The position numbers and the translations under genes are program-made. A DNA stretch of 64,000 nucleotides from Taudactylus pleione (lineage: Eukaryota > Chordata > Amphibia > Anura > Myobatrachidae), in contig JAUIMM010000124.1 of NCBI GenBank assembly GCA_031769625.1, positions 7,067,501-7,131,500 of the forward strand, given 5' to 3'. The notes under the pieces were generated by a model. The model was not told the origin of the DNA, did not search any database, and saw only the letters and a program-made list of their open reading frames with translations. Positions 45,916-57,278 of this stretch are shown here, in pieces (the first letter of the stretch is position 1; each line of letters opens with the position of its first letter).

Positions 45916-47262
45916 AGCGGAACAGACCATTAAATGCAACATTTCAGTTTAAGGTTTAAGTTTTACATTGTGTCTGAAGATCATTGAGAAAGCAGAAAAG
46001 GAGCTCCACCACAAGCGGCAGATGACTAAACTCACACACAAAGGTTTAATAGAAATAGATACAACACCAGATTAGATGTTTACCCTGGAGGATCTGTCTG
46101 ATTCATCATGGTGCCCCCAAGATTGTGCAAATTCTGCCACAAGAGAGACTGGCACCACGCCTAAACATAAGTCACCTTCTGGATGTGAATTGTCTCATTT
46201 GCATGGGGAAAACCCAACCCTCAGATGAGATGGATCTCAGCCAGTGGACAACATTGAAGTCGCCATTAAAAGTCACAATGGAAGACTACAGTGTGGAGAA
46301 TCTTTCTTCACAGTCAGGAGAGGCCTTCGAGAACATAAAAATATGGTCTAGGTGCTGAACTTCAAGGGATTTCTCCATCATGTTCTGCAGTGTAAAAAGG
46401 TTTCATTCACATGTTTTCTATAAAGCAGTTCAAAGTTACAGCCTTCAAAGTGTCTGGCTATAACACCCACCTTTGCCAGGAATTACCAAATATTATCACA
46501 AGCAAAGGATTCATCTGTCCGGAAGCTGTCTGGGAATTCATGGATCATGTCTGGCCTCAATGCATAAGACATCCAGTGATTCTGTGTTCTGTAGCCGACT
46601 TTACTCCTACCTGAATCGCAAACTGAAATACAGAATAGTTAGCACAGACAACATGGAGGCCTTTGTTATTCCGCTGCCTGCATGCCAACCAATACCTCCC
46701 AGACTACACCCACTGGGGGGACCAGGTCTTGATAATGACCATCCCCATCTGTTGCTAGGCCTTCTTCTTCCAAACCATCCATCCTGGACTTCCTGTCCAA
46801 AATGGGTGAACAGGGTAAAGAAAGAGTATGTAGATGTCCCCAATTACATTTTTTTCATCTATAATATATGATGTGGAGGGAGAAGTGCTTCAGATGTTGG
46901 AACAGGGGCTCCCACCTATTTGGCTTCCCTCCAGAGAGCAGAGCTCTGTTCATCAGGAAGTGTCTATGCCTGAGCTGATAGGTAGTCTCTGTTGGTAAAC
47001 ACCCTTCAGGAGATGGCAACCCACAATAACAACAACTATAATAATAATAATAATAATAATAATAATGTGTCCACTGATAAATTATAATGATAACCAGCCT
47101 GATCCCTTAACAGCAACATACCCCATATGGCCAACTCATAACATGACACCCAGTTTGCAGCCTCCTCTTCCTTATGACACTAATCCAGTCACCATGGATG
47201 ATCAATCGGTCATATGTGGTCCACCCAATTTTTGGCCTTCTACATTCTAAATTCATAATAAC
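45916..47262 (+). repeat. Middle block B of the large repeat, left copy
   Basis: This block matches 59255-60570 in the same orientation, starting with GAACAAGCGGAACAGA and running through GAGCTCCACCACAAGCGGCA to a (TAA)n tract and TTGGCCTTCTACATTCTAA. It is flanked by arms that are inverted between the two copies. Function unknown. Confidence 0.85.
46473..46871 (+). CDS. Unrecognised 132-residue open frame in block B (left)
   Basis: This frame and 59815-60213 are the same length and similar throughout: both contain STDNMEA, PLPACQPIPPRLH, GPGLD and HPHLLLGLLLPN. I recognise no domain, signal peptide or membrane segment. The region upstream is similar in DNA but carries indels that break frames, so coding is uncertain. 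It may be an untranslated part of the repeat that stays open by chance and recent duplication. Confidence 0.25.
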   Translation: MPGITKYYHKQRIHLSGSCLGIHGSCLASMHKTSSDSVFCSRLYSYLNRKLKYRIVSTDNMEAFVIPLPACQPIPPRLHPLGGPGLDNDHPHLLLGLLLPNHPSWTSCPKWVNRVKKEYVDVPNYIFFIYNI

Positions 47263-48257
47263 ACACTATAACACACTAGACTTTTAATCTTTGCTTTTGT
47301 TTACGTTTTTGAATAGAACAGTTTTAGAATTTAGGATGTCCACTCTATATAGGTTTATAAATATAGGCTTTAGTTTTTCAACTTTTTGTAACCCAATAAC
47401 TTAAAAAAAAAAAATTCATTGCAATATTCATGTTTGTTTTTTAAAATATATTTTTTATTACTGGTTTTGTTTACAAAATGCAATAAAAATATTTACCAAA
47501 ATAAAAAAATAAAATAAAAAAGATTGTTTTTAGTTTTTTATTGATGGTGTGGGTAAAACGCACACAGAAATTTTTTTTTTCTTTTTTTCACACAGGGGAT
47601 GAACCCCTGAAAGAGGCAGCAGCACCTTGACAGACAGCAGCACAGCACCCCTGCGCACCTACATCGATGACAGGTGTGGCTAACATGCACACAAAAAAAA
47701 TTGTTTATTTAATTTTTGGGCAGCAGCCCTTCACAGACAGTAGCACAGCACCCCTGCGCAGCTACGCCGATGACAGGTGTGGCTAATACGCAACACATAA
47801 AAAAAATGTTTATATATATATTTTTTAAAACTGGGATGAACCCCTGAAAGAGGCAGCAGCCCCTTAACAGACAGTATCACCAGCACCCCTGCACTGATTA
47901 CAAGTGTGGCTAACACTATTTATTCTTATTTTTTTTACACTGGGGGTCGGTGACGAGCACCCCTAAAGGACAGAGCACTGCCTGGACAACACAGCACTAT
48001 AGCCAACCAGCCAGTCCATATGGACAGGACAACAGCCAGCCCCTATGGACAGGGCAACGACAGCCAGCCAGCCCCTCTATAGACAACTGCCAACCAGCCA
48101 GCCCTTCTATAGACAACAGCCAGCCCTTATGGACAAGAGTAGCCAGCCCCTATGTGCAGCATCAGCATGCAATTAATAACAAAAGCACAGCACAAATCTC
48201 AGCTCCCTCCCTCTTCACTCTCCACAGCCAGAATGAAAAATTGTGGCAATTGCGGGA

Positions 48258-48265
48258 CCTTTATA
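48258..48265 (-). promoter_or_regulatory. TATA box of the left large repeat
   Basis: On the minus strand TATAAAGG follows the terminal palindrome by about 165 bp. The matching element in the right copy is TATATAAGG at 56037-56045. Sequence similarity across both suggests a shared element promoter. Confidence 0.55.
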
Positions 48266-48495
48266 GAACCCAAAACCCACAAGAATCCGACCGCCGGATG
48301 ATGGCGTTTTGCCTCGTTTTCATATCCAAGTCAGATGGGAAAACCCGAGTCGACTCAGATCTGCCTCGGATTCCCGAAGTTTGGGTGGGTTCAGTTCTCA
48401 GGGAACCGAACCCGCTCAACTCTAGGCATATCACCACTCCACGTATGCTCCAAAGCACAGGAAAACTGCTGGTGTTCAGTACTTTTCCTGACCAA

Positions 48496-48990
48496 GGGCC
48501 TGGTTCACATGCGGATGCAATACAAATGTTTACGTAGATTGAGTGATCATTGGCCATTGCGCATGTGTGAAAACTGCACTCTACAGAGATTGTTTTATTA
48601 TTACTCTCACATAGAGGAGTCATTCACAAACTTCAGTGACAGGTAGTCAACATTTGGATGGAGTTAACAATGGTAGTTATAATAATGGAGGCACGTCGGA
48701 CAATTTGAACAGTGTTTTCAGGGCATCCATAAATTATCCATTGCATTCCTAATCGCAGCATGTGAGCCCTCTGCATATCTAAAGACCCGCTATGTCTGTG
48801 ACAGCTTAGATTTACTGATCTGATCTGGGTTCGATGTTTTTGACTTTGTGCATGAGCGCCGGAAGTGAGATGCTTTTATTGGACTTCTCTAAACACTGGA
48901 CGGCAAATGGGTCATTAGCATATTTTCACAATTGCGATCTGTGAGAAAGTTCTGCTGTGATGACATTTGCGTCCACGCTGAATAAGGCCC
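48496..48990. mobile_element. MITE with GGGCCTGGTTCACA end, ~495 bp
   Basis: Left end GGGCCTGGTTCACATGCGGA and right end ending CTGAATAAGGCCC are imperfect inverses. They are related to the MITE at 19700-20242. Flanks CAA and AAG do not give a clean duplication. Confidence 0.6.
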
Positions 48991-49621
48991 AAGTGCTGTT
49001 TCCACCTCTGCTAATAGCCGGCACTTAACCGATGGTTTCCCTAGCTCTTGCTGCTCGTATCATGGTATAGACACCTAGGTCACATTTTGCTGATGGCTCA
49101 GGGTGATGATTGAGTCACAGGCCACACCCCTACATTTTTTGTCATAAGACTTCATCAGAGGGCTGGTCATTGTGCCTCCACAAACTCTTTATACCACAAA
49201 CTACCAAATGTACTTTTAGAATCAGTAATTAAGCTCCCCTGATTTCTGCATTACCAGTTTTGTTTCTACCACATTGCAAGCAGGGTCATATGGTATTTTT
49301 TATTTAGCAAAAAATCTAATCTTTATTGTACTTTAATTTATACGAAGATAAAGAACCATTAACTAATGTATTAAACCATTAGACCATGTTTGCACTGCGT
49401 TTAAAGCTAGTTTTAGCAATAATTGGTTCATAGTAAACATATACTGTATTTATACAGCATAATTTCATGTTTGTTCATCATATAAGTAAAAACAATAAAA
49501 CATTTTCAGACTTATCTCTTAGTTACATTTTTTTTTTACTTAAAAACGGATATAATTGCGGGTTTTTAAACAAGTTTAGCAGAAGATGTAGTCCTAATAC
49601 TGATAGTCTGGATGCCGGCAC
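48991..49621. other. No recognisable gene
   Basis: AT-rich unique-looking sequence. Nothing nameable was seen. Confidence 0.4.
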
Positions 49622-49939
49622 TTAAGCAGGCCACACATCTAAAGATTATCTGTCCAACCAGCCAACTAGTTGATTGGTTGGAGTGAAAATCTGGTAACGT
49701 TTGGGAGTAAATGATGATCAGCAAAATGCCAGAAAACAGATGAAAATGGTCGTTCAGACAAGTTTGTTAAATGTTTGATCTAAACAATTTGTTCAAACAA
49801 CAGTTTTTGTCCATATTCCGGCGTTTGGGAGCAAATTGCTTATTGTCATTGGCTATCCTACCTTATCAGATTTTCATTCCAACCAATCAACTAGTTGGCT
49901 GGTTGGACAGATAATCTTTAGATGTGTGGCCAGCTTTAG
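49622..49939. mobile_element. Palindromic MITE, TTAA-type, ~310 bp
   Basis: A ~50-bp inverted repeat (GGCCACACATCTAAAGATTA at the left, its inverse at the right) starts next to TTAA at 49622-49625. The right flank reads TTAG where TTAA would be expected. This suggests a piggyBac- or Kolobok-type target, with one flank mutated. Confidence 0.6.
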
Positions 49940-49989
49940 AATGCAGGTGCCGAAATCCCAAAGCTGTCAGAAACCCAGCATCCCTACTG

Positions 49990-50085
49990 TAAGTAGTGGG
50001 TTTAGGGTTAGGGTAAGGCACTATGGGGAGGGATAGGGTTAGGCTGCGGCGGGAGGATAGTTTTAGGCACTGGGGGGAGGGTTAT
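49990..50085 (+). repeat. Telomere-like minisatellite, degenerate
   Basis: The words GGGTTTAGGGTTAGGG, GGATAGGGTTAGGC and TTTTAGGCACTGGGGGGAGG repeat at about 25-35-bp spacing. It is G-rich and could form quadruplex structures. It is too short and irregular to call an interstitial telomere. Confidence 0.5.
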
Positions 50086-51520
50086 TGTCTGTATCCTAAC
50101 TCTGTCGGGATGATGGCATCGGAATTCAGTTCGGCGGCATCCCATACCCAACCCATTTAGCAGCTGGTAGATAATATGACTATTGAAAGTAACTAGCAGC
50201 TCTCATATAAGGAATATTAACAAACTGGTGAATTTTTAAAAACAAGAATTCAATGACTGTAAGACAATATACATACCTAACTATTATGGCCAACTAGCAG
50301 CTCTCATAGTTATTGTATGATGGCAAGAAATATACACAAAAAGTTGTTTGGTTTTACACAGAGTTCTATTGGTCACTGTTATAAATCTGATTACAAATCA
50401 GGCTTCCCTTGATGGAGTGCAGCACCGTCCATTTAAACTTCCCCAGAAGGCATAAACTCTATGAGCAGACAGAGGGCCACTGGAAATGACAAATGACATC
50501 ACCGTGCTTAAATACGTAGGATGTGGTGATGTCATTTACCATTTCTAGAAGCCGGAGAATTCTCCAGTGATGGGCATCTAATCTGACCGGGGATACAGTA
50601 TCTGCTGTATGGCATGGTTTAAACTTGAACTTGCAGGAAGACTGAGTTGAGTATACAGATTTTTTTATACGCTTATTGATTTCTACTTTGCTGTATGTGC
50701 GCATGATTCAGAGATAAAGTTTTATTTTTTTCCAACACGCTTCATGATTGTGCACCCTCTATATATTCTTTTTTCTATCTATCTAGATAGGAATTCCAAA
50801 TTTCAAGCAAGAAACAATAAATGTGGCACTCAAAGGAATTTGAAATAAGGTGCTTGTATTCAGGTAAAAAATGGAGTACATCATAAACACATATCCACCA
50901 GGTAATTCACCAGATAAACAAAGTCATGCTAGATCAATATTTCAGGATGTCTCCATGCCCTATCCTCAGGAGCGCAGTGAGATAAAGTATTTTGATTGGT
51001 TTAGTGCAGGGTAGCTTGGATTTCTATATCTATAGATATACTGTAAGTGCACACAAACACAGATATGTCATGCAGGATGCCAGAGGGGACTGTATTGACA
51101 AGTTTGGGTCTGTAGGGATGCTGAGAGATCTGGGGGACATGATGATGAGGGTATATGGGTCTCATTAGTACCGGGCCATTATTAGGGGCGTGTGAGTGGT
51201 GCCATGGCACATCTGGCTAGCAGGGTCTCTGTAATAGCACTCTGCAGCCAGTATCGCTGCTTCAGTGCCACACAGAGTGTCCTTTATTGTGCTCCCTCCA
51301 TACCTGTTTGTGGCTGCAATTATTCAGTCATGTAGTGGGCTTTCGTATGAACTGCATTTGCTTCATTTTCCAAACAGGTTGAGTACATGTTGTAAGATTT
51401 ACACCTGTTGCAGGAGATCCTCATTTTGAACAGTCTAAGGGGTCTATATATGAATAGTCAGGTTGTAAAACCCAGTGCTTGTGATCAAGTTTATGCCCAA
51501 TATTTAAAATGTATGTGTGT

Positions 51521-51560
<40 letters not shown>

Positions 51561-51707
51561 TCTTCTTCATTCCTCTATGACAGTCACACCTTGGGAAATG
51601 GGACCTGTTCCCCTTAGTATAGTTCATGAACCACCCCCTCACTGTATGTATTCTAGCCCCTACCTCTTGTCCCTCTTGTCCCTAATGTAATAGGTTGCAA
51701 ATTTGTT
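50086..51707. other. No recognisable gene; one AT microsatellite
   Basis: The (AT)n tract at about 51525-51557 is the only clear feature. A local duplication of TATTATGGCCAACTAGCAGC-like words lies near 50160-50310. Confidence 0.4.
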
Positions 51708-51724
51708 AAAAATGCAAGTTTTGC

Positions 51725-53398
51725 CTGTTTGCGGACGACGTCCTTTTGTTTGTTACGCGCCCGGAAACCTCTCTCCCAAACTTACAACAATTACTTTATG
51801 ATCATTCTGCGGCCTCATATTATAAAGTAAACACATCCAAAATGGAGGTATTAGCTCCTGTATTCCCTTAAATCCCAATATAATTATAATTGGCAATCAC
51901 TGTCTCTCCGTTATTTGGGTATCTCTTTGTCTGCTAATGAAGACAAGCTTCTTGAATATAACTATGGCCCCCTTTTAAATCAATTTATTGCCTTCACAAA
52001 AGATTGGATGAATCATGAGGTTTCCTGGATGGGCAGAATGGCGGCCATCAAGATGACTCTTCTCCCTAAACTCATGTACTTATTTAGTTCAATACCTAGG
52101 ACCCTGCCTTCCTCATGGTTAAATAGATTTTATGCGGTTCTGAACAAATATTTCTGGATAATAAGAGAGCCAGACTCGCTAAGAAATATATAATGATGTC
52201 TAAATCATCTGGGGGCTTGGCATACCCCAATCTAGCACTCTATCAACTGCATGCTTGGTTGATCAGTTTAGTGATTGGTCGAATGTTCTTAACCATAAAC
52301 CCTGGGTAAGGCTAGAAAGTGATATGTTAGGCAAATTCCCTCTTTGTGATTTACTCTGGATTCCAACCATTTTTAGAGTCTCTTTAAAATCTATGTCCAG
52401 GGCAAGAATAGCTTCTCTTAAAGCGTGGGATAGCCTGTCTCTCCTTTTACAGTTTAACCTGCCTTCTCTCCACCTCTCTATTCATAGTTTATCATTTTTA
52501 ATCCCAAATTTAAACCTGCTCTCCTGGTACCTCAAAGTTATCCGTACTCTCCGAGACCTCTTTTTGAATAATAACCTCCTTTCCTTCGCCCAATTACAGG
52601 CTAGCTTTTCCATTCCCTCTAGAGATTTTTATAAATTTCTTCAAGTCAGACATTGGATACAGTCCTTTCCGCATTTAGCAGACTCGACGAAAATGATTCC
52701 TCCCCATGTATTTTCATGCATATATTCAATTTCACGCAAAGGAGGTATATATTTTTGGTACTCTCTTATACTTACAGCGGAAGAACCAGACAAGTCACCG
52801 GCCATTATTAAATGGGAATATCACCTAAATATATGTCTGGACTCACATGAATGGGCTTCACTTTTCTTTTCTGTATTTAAAATGTTTAGATGTATTTCGC
52901 ATATTGAAATGTATGTGAAATTACTCTACCGCATTTATCTGACCCCCGATAGATTACACAAAATTTGGCCTGCTCAATCTAATTTGTGATGGCGTGCATG
53001 TGGTCAAATAGGCAAGATATTGCATATTTTTTGGAATTGCCCTGTTATTCGCTCCCTTTGGTTGGAGGTGGAAGATTTGATCCTGAAGGTCACAGGTCTG
53101 TCGTTATCTCTGACCCCCTCTACTGCTCTCTTACATGTGTTTCAGGATGATGTTCCCACCCACCATAGATATTTTATTAGCCATGTACTTATTGCTACCA
53201 AGGCAGCTATTGCCCAGTTCTGGAAGCAGGATAAACCTCCCCCCCTATCTTTGATAAAGTCCAAAATAAATTATAGTTTCCAGATGGAAGCTCTAAATTT
53301 CTCTTACTCTTCTTCTGCTAACTCACCAATGATTAAGTGGTTCAGCTGGCATGAATTTATAATGACGGATCCATGTCTTCTGATAACCACACATTGAT
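51725..53398 (+). pseudogene. L1-like ORF2 C-terminal half, disabled
   Basis: ORF2 of L1-type LINEs encodes endonuclease and reverse transcriptase. Visible here are FADDVLLF (RT catalytic Asp pair, 51728-51751) and the thumb-like region ISLSANEDKLLEYNYGPLL and WMGRMAAIKMTLLPKLMYLF (51.9-52.1 kb). A long C-terminal region follows (52.26-53.0 kb), then a Cys-containing end (WRACGQIGKILHIFWNCPV). Breaks: stop and frame changes between 51.87 and 51.91 kb, a frameshift between 52.19 and 52.25 kb, and a TGA at 52987-52989. The pattern is closer to frog and fish L1/Tx1 relatives than to mammalian L1, a tentative judgement. Confidence 0.88.
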
Positions 53399-53654
53399 AT
53401 ATCAAAGTTTGGATGTGTTCTTTATTTTGGTTTGTACAATGGGAGTTATGGCGTGCTTTTTACAGTCTGTGTAGGTCATACACTGATTTTGTTTTGATTT
53501 TTAGTTTTATGTGATATTTTGTTTGACAATTGCCTGTTTTTCCCCCTTGTTATTTTTTCCCCTTTTTCTTTTTTCTGTACTCTTCCTTTTTTATGTATGT
53601 CTTTACAACAACAAAATTGAAAATTCAATAAAAATTATTGTTTAAAAAAAAAAA
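51725..53654 (+). mobile_element. 5'-truncated L1-like LINE with 17-bp target duplication
   Basis: The target duplication AAAAATGCAAGTTTTGC lies at 51708-51724 and at about 53650-53666, after an A-rich tail preceded by AATAAAAATTATTG. The insert begins inside the RT domain, right at the FADD catalytic motif, so only the ORF2 C-terminal half and 3' UTR are present. Confidence 0.9.
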
Positions 53655-53666
53655 TGCAAGTTTTGC

Positions 53667-54989
53667 ACTAAACTCGCATTTTGTACTAACTCGCAAATGT
53701 AATTTTCGGGCTTTACTATAACTCGCAAAAAACATCTCGCATCCAGATGTTTTCCCATTCTCTATATAGAACTCAGGCAATGTAATAGAGTGCGAGTGCA
53801 TAACTCGCACATATTACTGCCTGAGAACTAGCAAAAATAACAGACCAGCTTCAGAATAGTGAGTTTATCCTCAGCAGGTCAGAGCAACAGAGAAACATGC
53901 ACGTATCCATGAGATAAGTGCATGTTTCTGTGTGTACATTTAAAACAGTAAAAAATAAAAAATGTGGACCCCCTCCCCAGAAGCATAACCAGCTCCAGGC
54001 TATACAAAGCCTTTCCTGCTTCTAAAAATACAGGGGCCAAAATGAGTAGGAGCCCCCTGTATATTAAGTACCAGCAGAGGACATTGCTGAGCCAGTCATG
54101 GTTATGGAAAAACAGGGGACAAAATGAGTAGGGGTCCCCTATAATTTCCATAACCTGCACCACATCTTTCTAGCGGAGGGGTAATGCCACAGCCAGGAAA
54201 ACCTTTCACCAGTTTCCCCAGCCACAGATTAACCCCTGACCACTAGTCAGCCCAGGCTGGGATACCTGGTGAGGTGGGGACACCCCCAATAAAGGGGTCC
54301 CCCTCTCCAGGGCACCCCTGGTTGGAGGGTGCTGGGTTGATAGAAGTGTTAATATTGTATTTAGCTGTGCTACTACACATCCCAGCAAGCCTCCCCCGCA
54401 TGCTGGTACTATGAGAACCACAAGTACCAGCATGCGGGGCATTACAGGCCCACTGGTACCTGTAGTTCCACAGCTAAAAAAATATTTAAATAAAGACAAG
54501 ACAGGAAGTGATACTAAATTTTTTTTACACACACATGCACGCTCATACTTACTGACACACATACTGTACTCACCTAGTATACCTGATAACATCATGTTCC
54601 CTTGTCCAGTAGGATTCCATAGGTGTACCTGTAATAAAAAATCCATACTCACCTCTCCTATGCAAAGTTCATGTCCTCTTCGGTACCTGTAGGCATCCAA
54701 GGGGTTAAAAATTAAAAATCGCCAAACACAAAACCATGCCGAAACCATACCTTTCCTCCATGCGAATGACTTGGGCCCACGTGTGCCCAGTCACTGCAGG
54801 AGCCACTAGCCAATCAATGGGCATCTCCATCGGAGCTGCTCACTGATTGTCTGTGTGCAGTCAGCCTGTCTCCTCCAAAGACTTCAATGGTGAGAAATCT
54901 CCATTGAAGTCTATGGTGGGAATCGCGAAGTTGTATCCAATGATGTAGCCACAGTGGCCCCAGTCATATGCGTGGAGGAAAGGTATGTG
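53667..54989 (-). repeat. Unclassified interspersed repeat, copy 2, plus flank
   Basis: From about 53960 the reverse complement matches 33043-34500, including CCCCGCATGCTGGTAC and the CCCAATAAAGGGGTCCC block. 53667-53960 continues the sequence into which the LINE inserted (ACTCGCA-rich words). No protein is recognised; the 180-residue minus-strand frame near 54.2-54.7 kb lacks any family feature. Confidence 0.6.
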
Positions 54990-55345
54990 TAAACTACAGA
55001 TGTGCAGTTCAGTTCTCCAGAAATCTGAATCCACACGAATTTCATGAAACCGGTTAAATCCGAGTCGCGGTTCTAATCTCCTGATGAGATCCTAGTAAAT
55101 CCGGGTCACGGTTCGGATCTTTTTGCAGTTCAGAATTCGGAATTTAAATCCAAATTTCGCGTTTTGTATTGCATAAATTACATGATTTTAGCTGTTTTTA
55201 AAACTTTTTGTTTATTTTTATTTAAAAATCCAGATCCAAAACCAAAACACTTGAGGGTGGTTTGTAAAACCAAATCCAGATCCAAAACCTTGAAGGAGAT
55301 ACAGATCCAAAACCAAAACACAGGGGTCAGCGCACATCCCTATTG
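54990..55345. mobile_element. Short hAT-ended element, ~355 bp
   Basis: It starts near CAGATGTGCAGTTCAG and ends GTCAGCGCACATCCCTA, with the family's CAAAACACAGGGGTC block before the end. It directly adjoins another family end (55349, GGTGTACACCGACCCCC). It is non-autonomous. Confidence 0.55.
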
Positions 55346-55825
55346 TAAACTAGAGGTGTACACCGACCCCCATGTTTTGGCTTTGGTTTTGGTTTTGGAT
55401 CTGTATCTCCTCGTGTTTTGTATATGGATTGGTTTTGCCAAAACTGTCCATTGCGTGTTTTGTTTTTGTTTTTGGTAGGGATGAGCGGGTTCGGTTCTCG
55501 GAGAACCGAGCCCACTCAAATTTTGCAGATCCAAGTCGGATCAAAGCAGGCTCAGAGTTTCCCATCTGACTCTGATCTCGAAACCGAGGCAAAAACATAG
55601 AGCCGGAAATCCCGCGGTTCGCGAACTTAAGTCTCTATGATCAATGAAGTATATAGGGAACTCGTGGCGCATGCGATTTCACTCCAGCTGTGTCCTGGGG
55701 TGCTGCAGTGCTGATCCATTCTGGGCTGGTGCTCTGCTGTCTGCTGTGTCCATCTGGGCTGGTGCAGAATACATCTGGGCTGGTGCTCGTACATCTGGGC
55801 CCAAGTTCGGGGCTCCCCCCAAAAA

Positions 55826-55876
<51 letters not shown>

Positions 55877-56036
55877 CAGGGGTTAGCGGGTTCGGATTTC
55901 TGAAATCCGAACCCCCCCAAGCCCCCCCGATCCGAGGCCGATCCGAGTCAGGCTCGACTTTTCCCGCCTGCCTCGGATCCTAAATCGAGGCAAAATGTCA
56001 TCATCCCGCCTTCCGGGTCTCACGGGTTTTGGATTC

Positions 56037-56069
56037 TATATAAGGTACCCGCCTCTGCGCCATTTTCTC
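56037..56069 (+). promoter_or_regulatory. TATA box and downstream CGCCATTTTCTC of the right large repeat
   Basis: TATATAAGG at 56037-56045 is followed by CGCCATTTTCTC at 56058-56069, spaced like a TATA box and start site. The equivalent region of the left copy is present on the minus strand at 48225-48300. Confidence 0.55.
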
Positions 56070-56111
56070 ACTCGGCTGTGGACAGTGAAGAGGGAGGGTG
56101 GGAGTTAGGGC

Positions 56112-56460
56112 TGGCTGGGCTGTGTAGTGTAGTGCAGTGTAGTGTTGTGCTGTGCTGCGCTGTGCTGCTGTTGTCCATAGGAGCTGTGTCCACTCCTCCA
56201 AAGTCCATAGGGGCTGGCTGTGTTGTGCTGTGCTGCTGTTGTCCATAGGGGCTGTGTCCACTCCTCCAAAGTCCATAGGGGCTGGCTGTGTTGTGCTGTG
56301 CTGCTGTTGTCAATAGGGGCTGTGTCCACTCCTCCAAAGTCCATAGGGGCTGGCTGTGTTGTGCTGTGCTGTGCTGCTGTTGTCCATAGGGGCTGTGTCC
56401 ACTCCTCCAAAGTCCATAGGGACTAGCTGGGCTGTGTTGTGCAGTCAGTTGTCCATCGGG
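56112..56460 (+). repeat. ~69-bp tandem repeat, about 4-5 copies
   Basis: Units start near 56213, 56282 and 56351 with CTGGCTGTGTTGTGCTGTGC and contain GTCCATAGGGGCTG twice. Degenerate shorter versions flank them. The long open frames on the minus strand here are translations of the repeat. The left large repeat has a shorter related run (47980-48150). Confidence 0.8.
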
Positions 56461-56570
56461 GCTGTGTCAACTCCAAAGTCCTGTGCAGTGTCCCAGTCCT
56501 AAAGAGGTGCTGTAGTGTTGTCCAGGGGGTGCTCTGTCCATCAGGGGTGCTCCCTCCAAGTGCATAAAAA

Positions 56571-57278
56571 TATATATATTTTTTCTGTGTTTGTGAATTG
56601 TGTGCGCAGTAGCCGCACGTGCATCAACAAAGTAGCGCCAAGGGTGCGCCTGTGTCATAAGTAAAGGGCCAGCTGGCTTGACCATTAAAGGGTGCTGTAA
56701 CCCCCAAAGTGCACTCCAAACAAAATAGAAAATTATTTTCTGTGTTTGTGAATTGTGTGAACTATGGCCGCACTGTTATCAACAAAGTGGTGCCAAGAGT
56801 GTGCCTGTGTCATACGTAAAGGGCCAGCTGGCTTGACCGTTAAAGGGTGCTGTAACCCCCAAAGTGCACTCCAAACAAAATAAAAATTTTTTTTCTGTGT
56901 TTGTGAATTGTGTGCACTGTGGCTGCACGTGCATCAACAAAGTAGCAGCGCCAAGCGTGCGCCTGTGTCCCATAAGTAAAGGGCCAGCTGGCTTGTCCAT
57001 TAAAGGGTACTGTAACCCCCAAAGTGCGTACCAAAAAAAAAAATGCTTCTTTTTTTTCTGTCTTTGTGAATTGTGTGGGCTGTAGCCGCACCTGCATCCT
57101 CAAAGCAGCAGTGACAAGCGTGCATCTGTCTGTTAAAGGGTGGTGTAACCCCAAAAGTGCACTCCAACCAAAATAAAATAATCTTCTTTTTTTCTGTGTT
57201 TGTGTGTGAAATGTAGGCGCAGTAGCCGCACCTGCATCCTCAAAGCAGCAGTGACAAGCGTGCGTCTGTCTGTTAAAG
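56571..57278 (+). repeat. ~157-bp tandem repeat, about 4.5 copies
   Basis: Units begin near 56584, 56738, 56895, 57057 and 57198 with TCTGTGTTTGTGAATTGTGT (varied). Each includes AAGGGCCAGCTGGCTTG or a shortened form. It ends exactly where hAT coding similarity starts at 57279. Confidence 0.8.

Larger units (their letters stand above)
44407..48430 (-). mobile_element. Large hAT-ended repeat, left copy (~4 kb)
   Basis: The outer end (44407) has GATGTGCACTGACCCCCGTG and is the inverse of the right copy's end near 62160. The inner end (about 48430) has the palindromic GTTCGGTTCCCTGAGAACTG-type terminus followed, on the minus strand, by a TATA box (48265-48258). Outer arm 44407-45915 and inner arm 47263-48430 are inverted relative to the right copy. 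The middle block 45916-47262 is direct. No transposase is recognised. Boundaries come from terminal motifs only; no clear 8-bp duplication was found. Confidence 0.75.

Noticed and set aside
49990..50085. True interstitial telomere
   Set aside because: Only a few irregular TTAGGG words mixed with other G-rich units; no run of perfect repeats.
54206..54748. 180-residue minus-strand frame as a membrane protein gene
   Set aside because: It lies in an interspersed repeat also present at 33-34.5 kb, where the frame is not kept; no family features.
56001..56410. Three long Gln/Trp/Ala-rich frames on the minus strand
   Set aside because: They are repeats of a 69-bp tandem unit (a multiple of three), which keeps frames open without selection.
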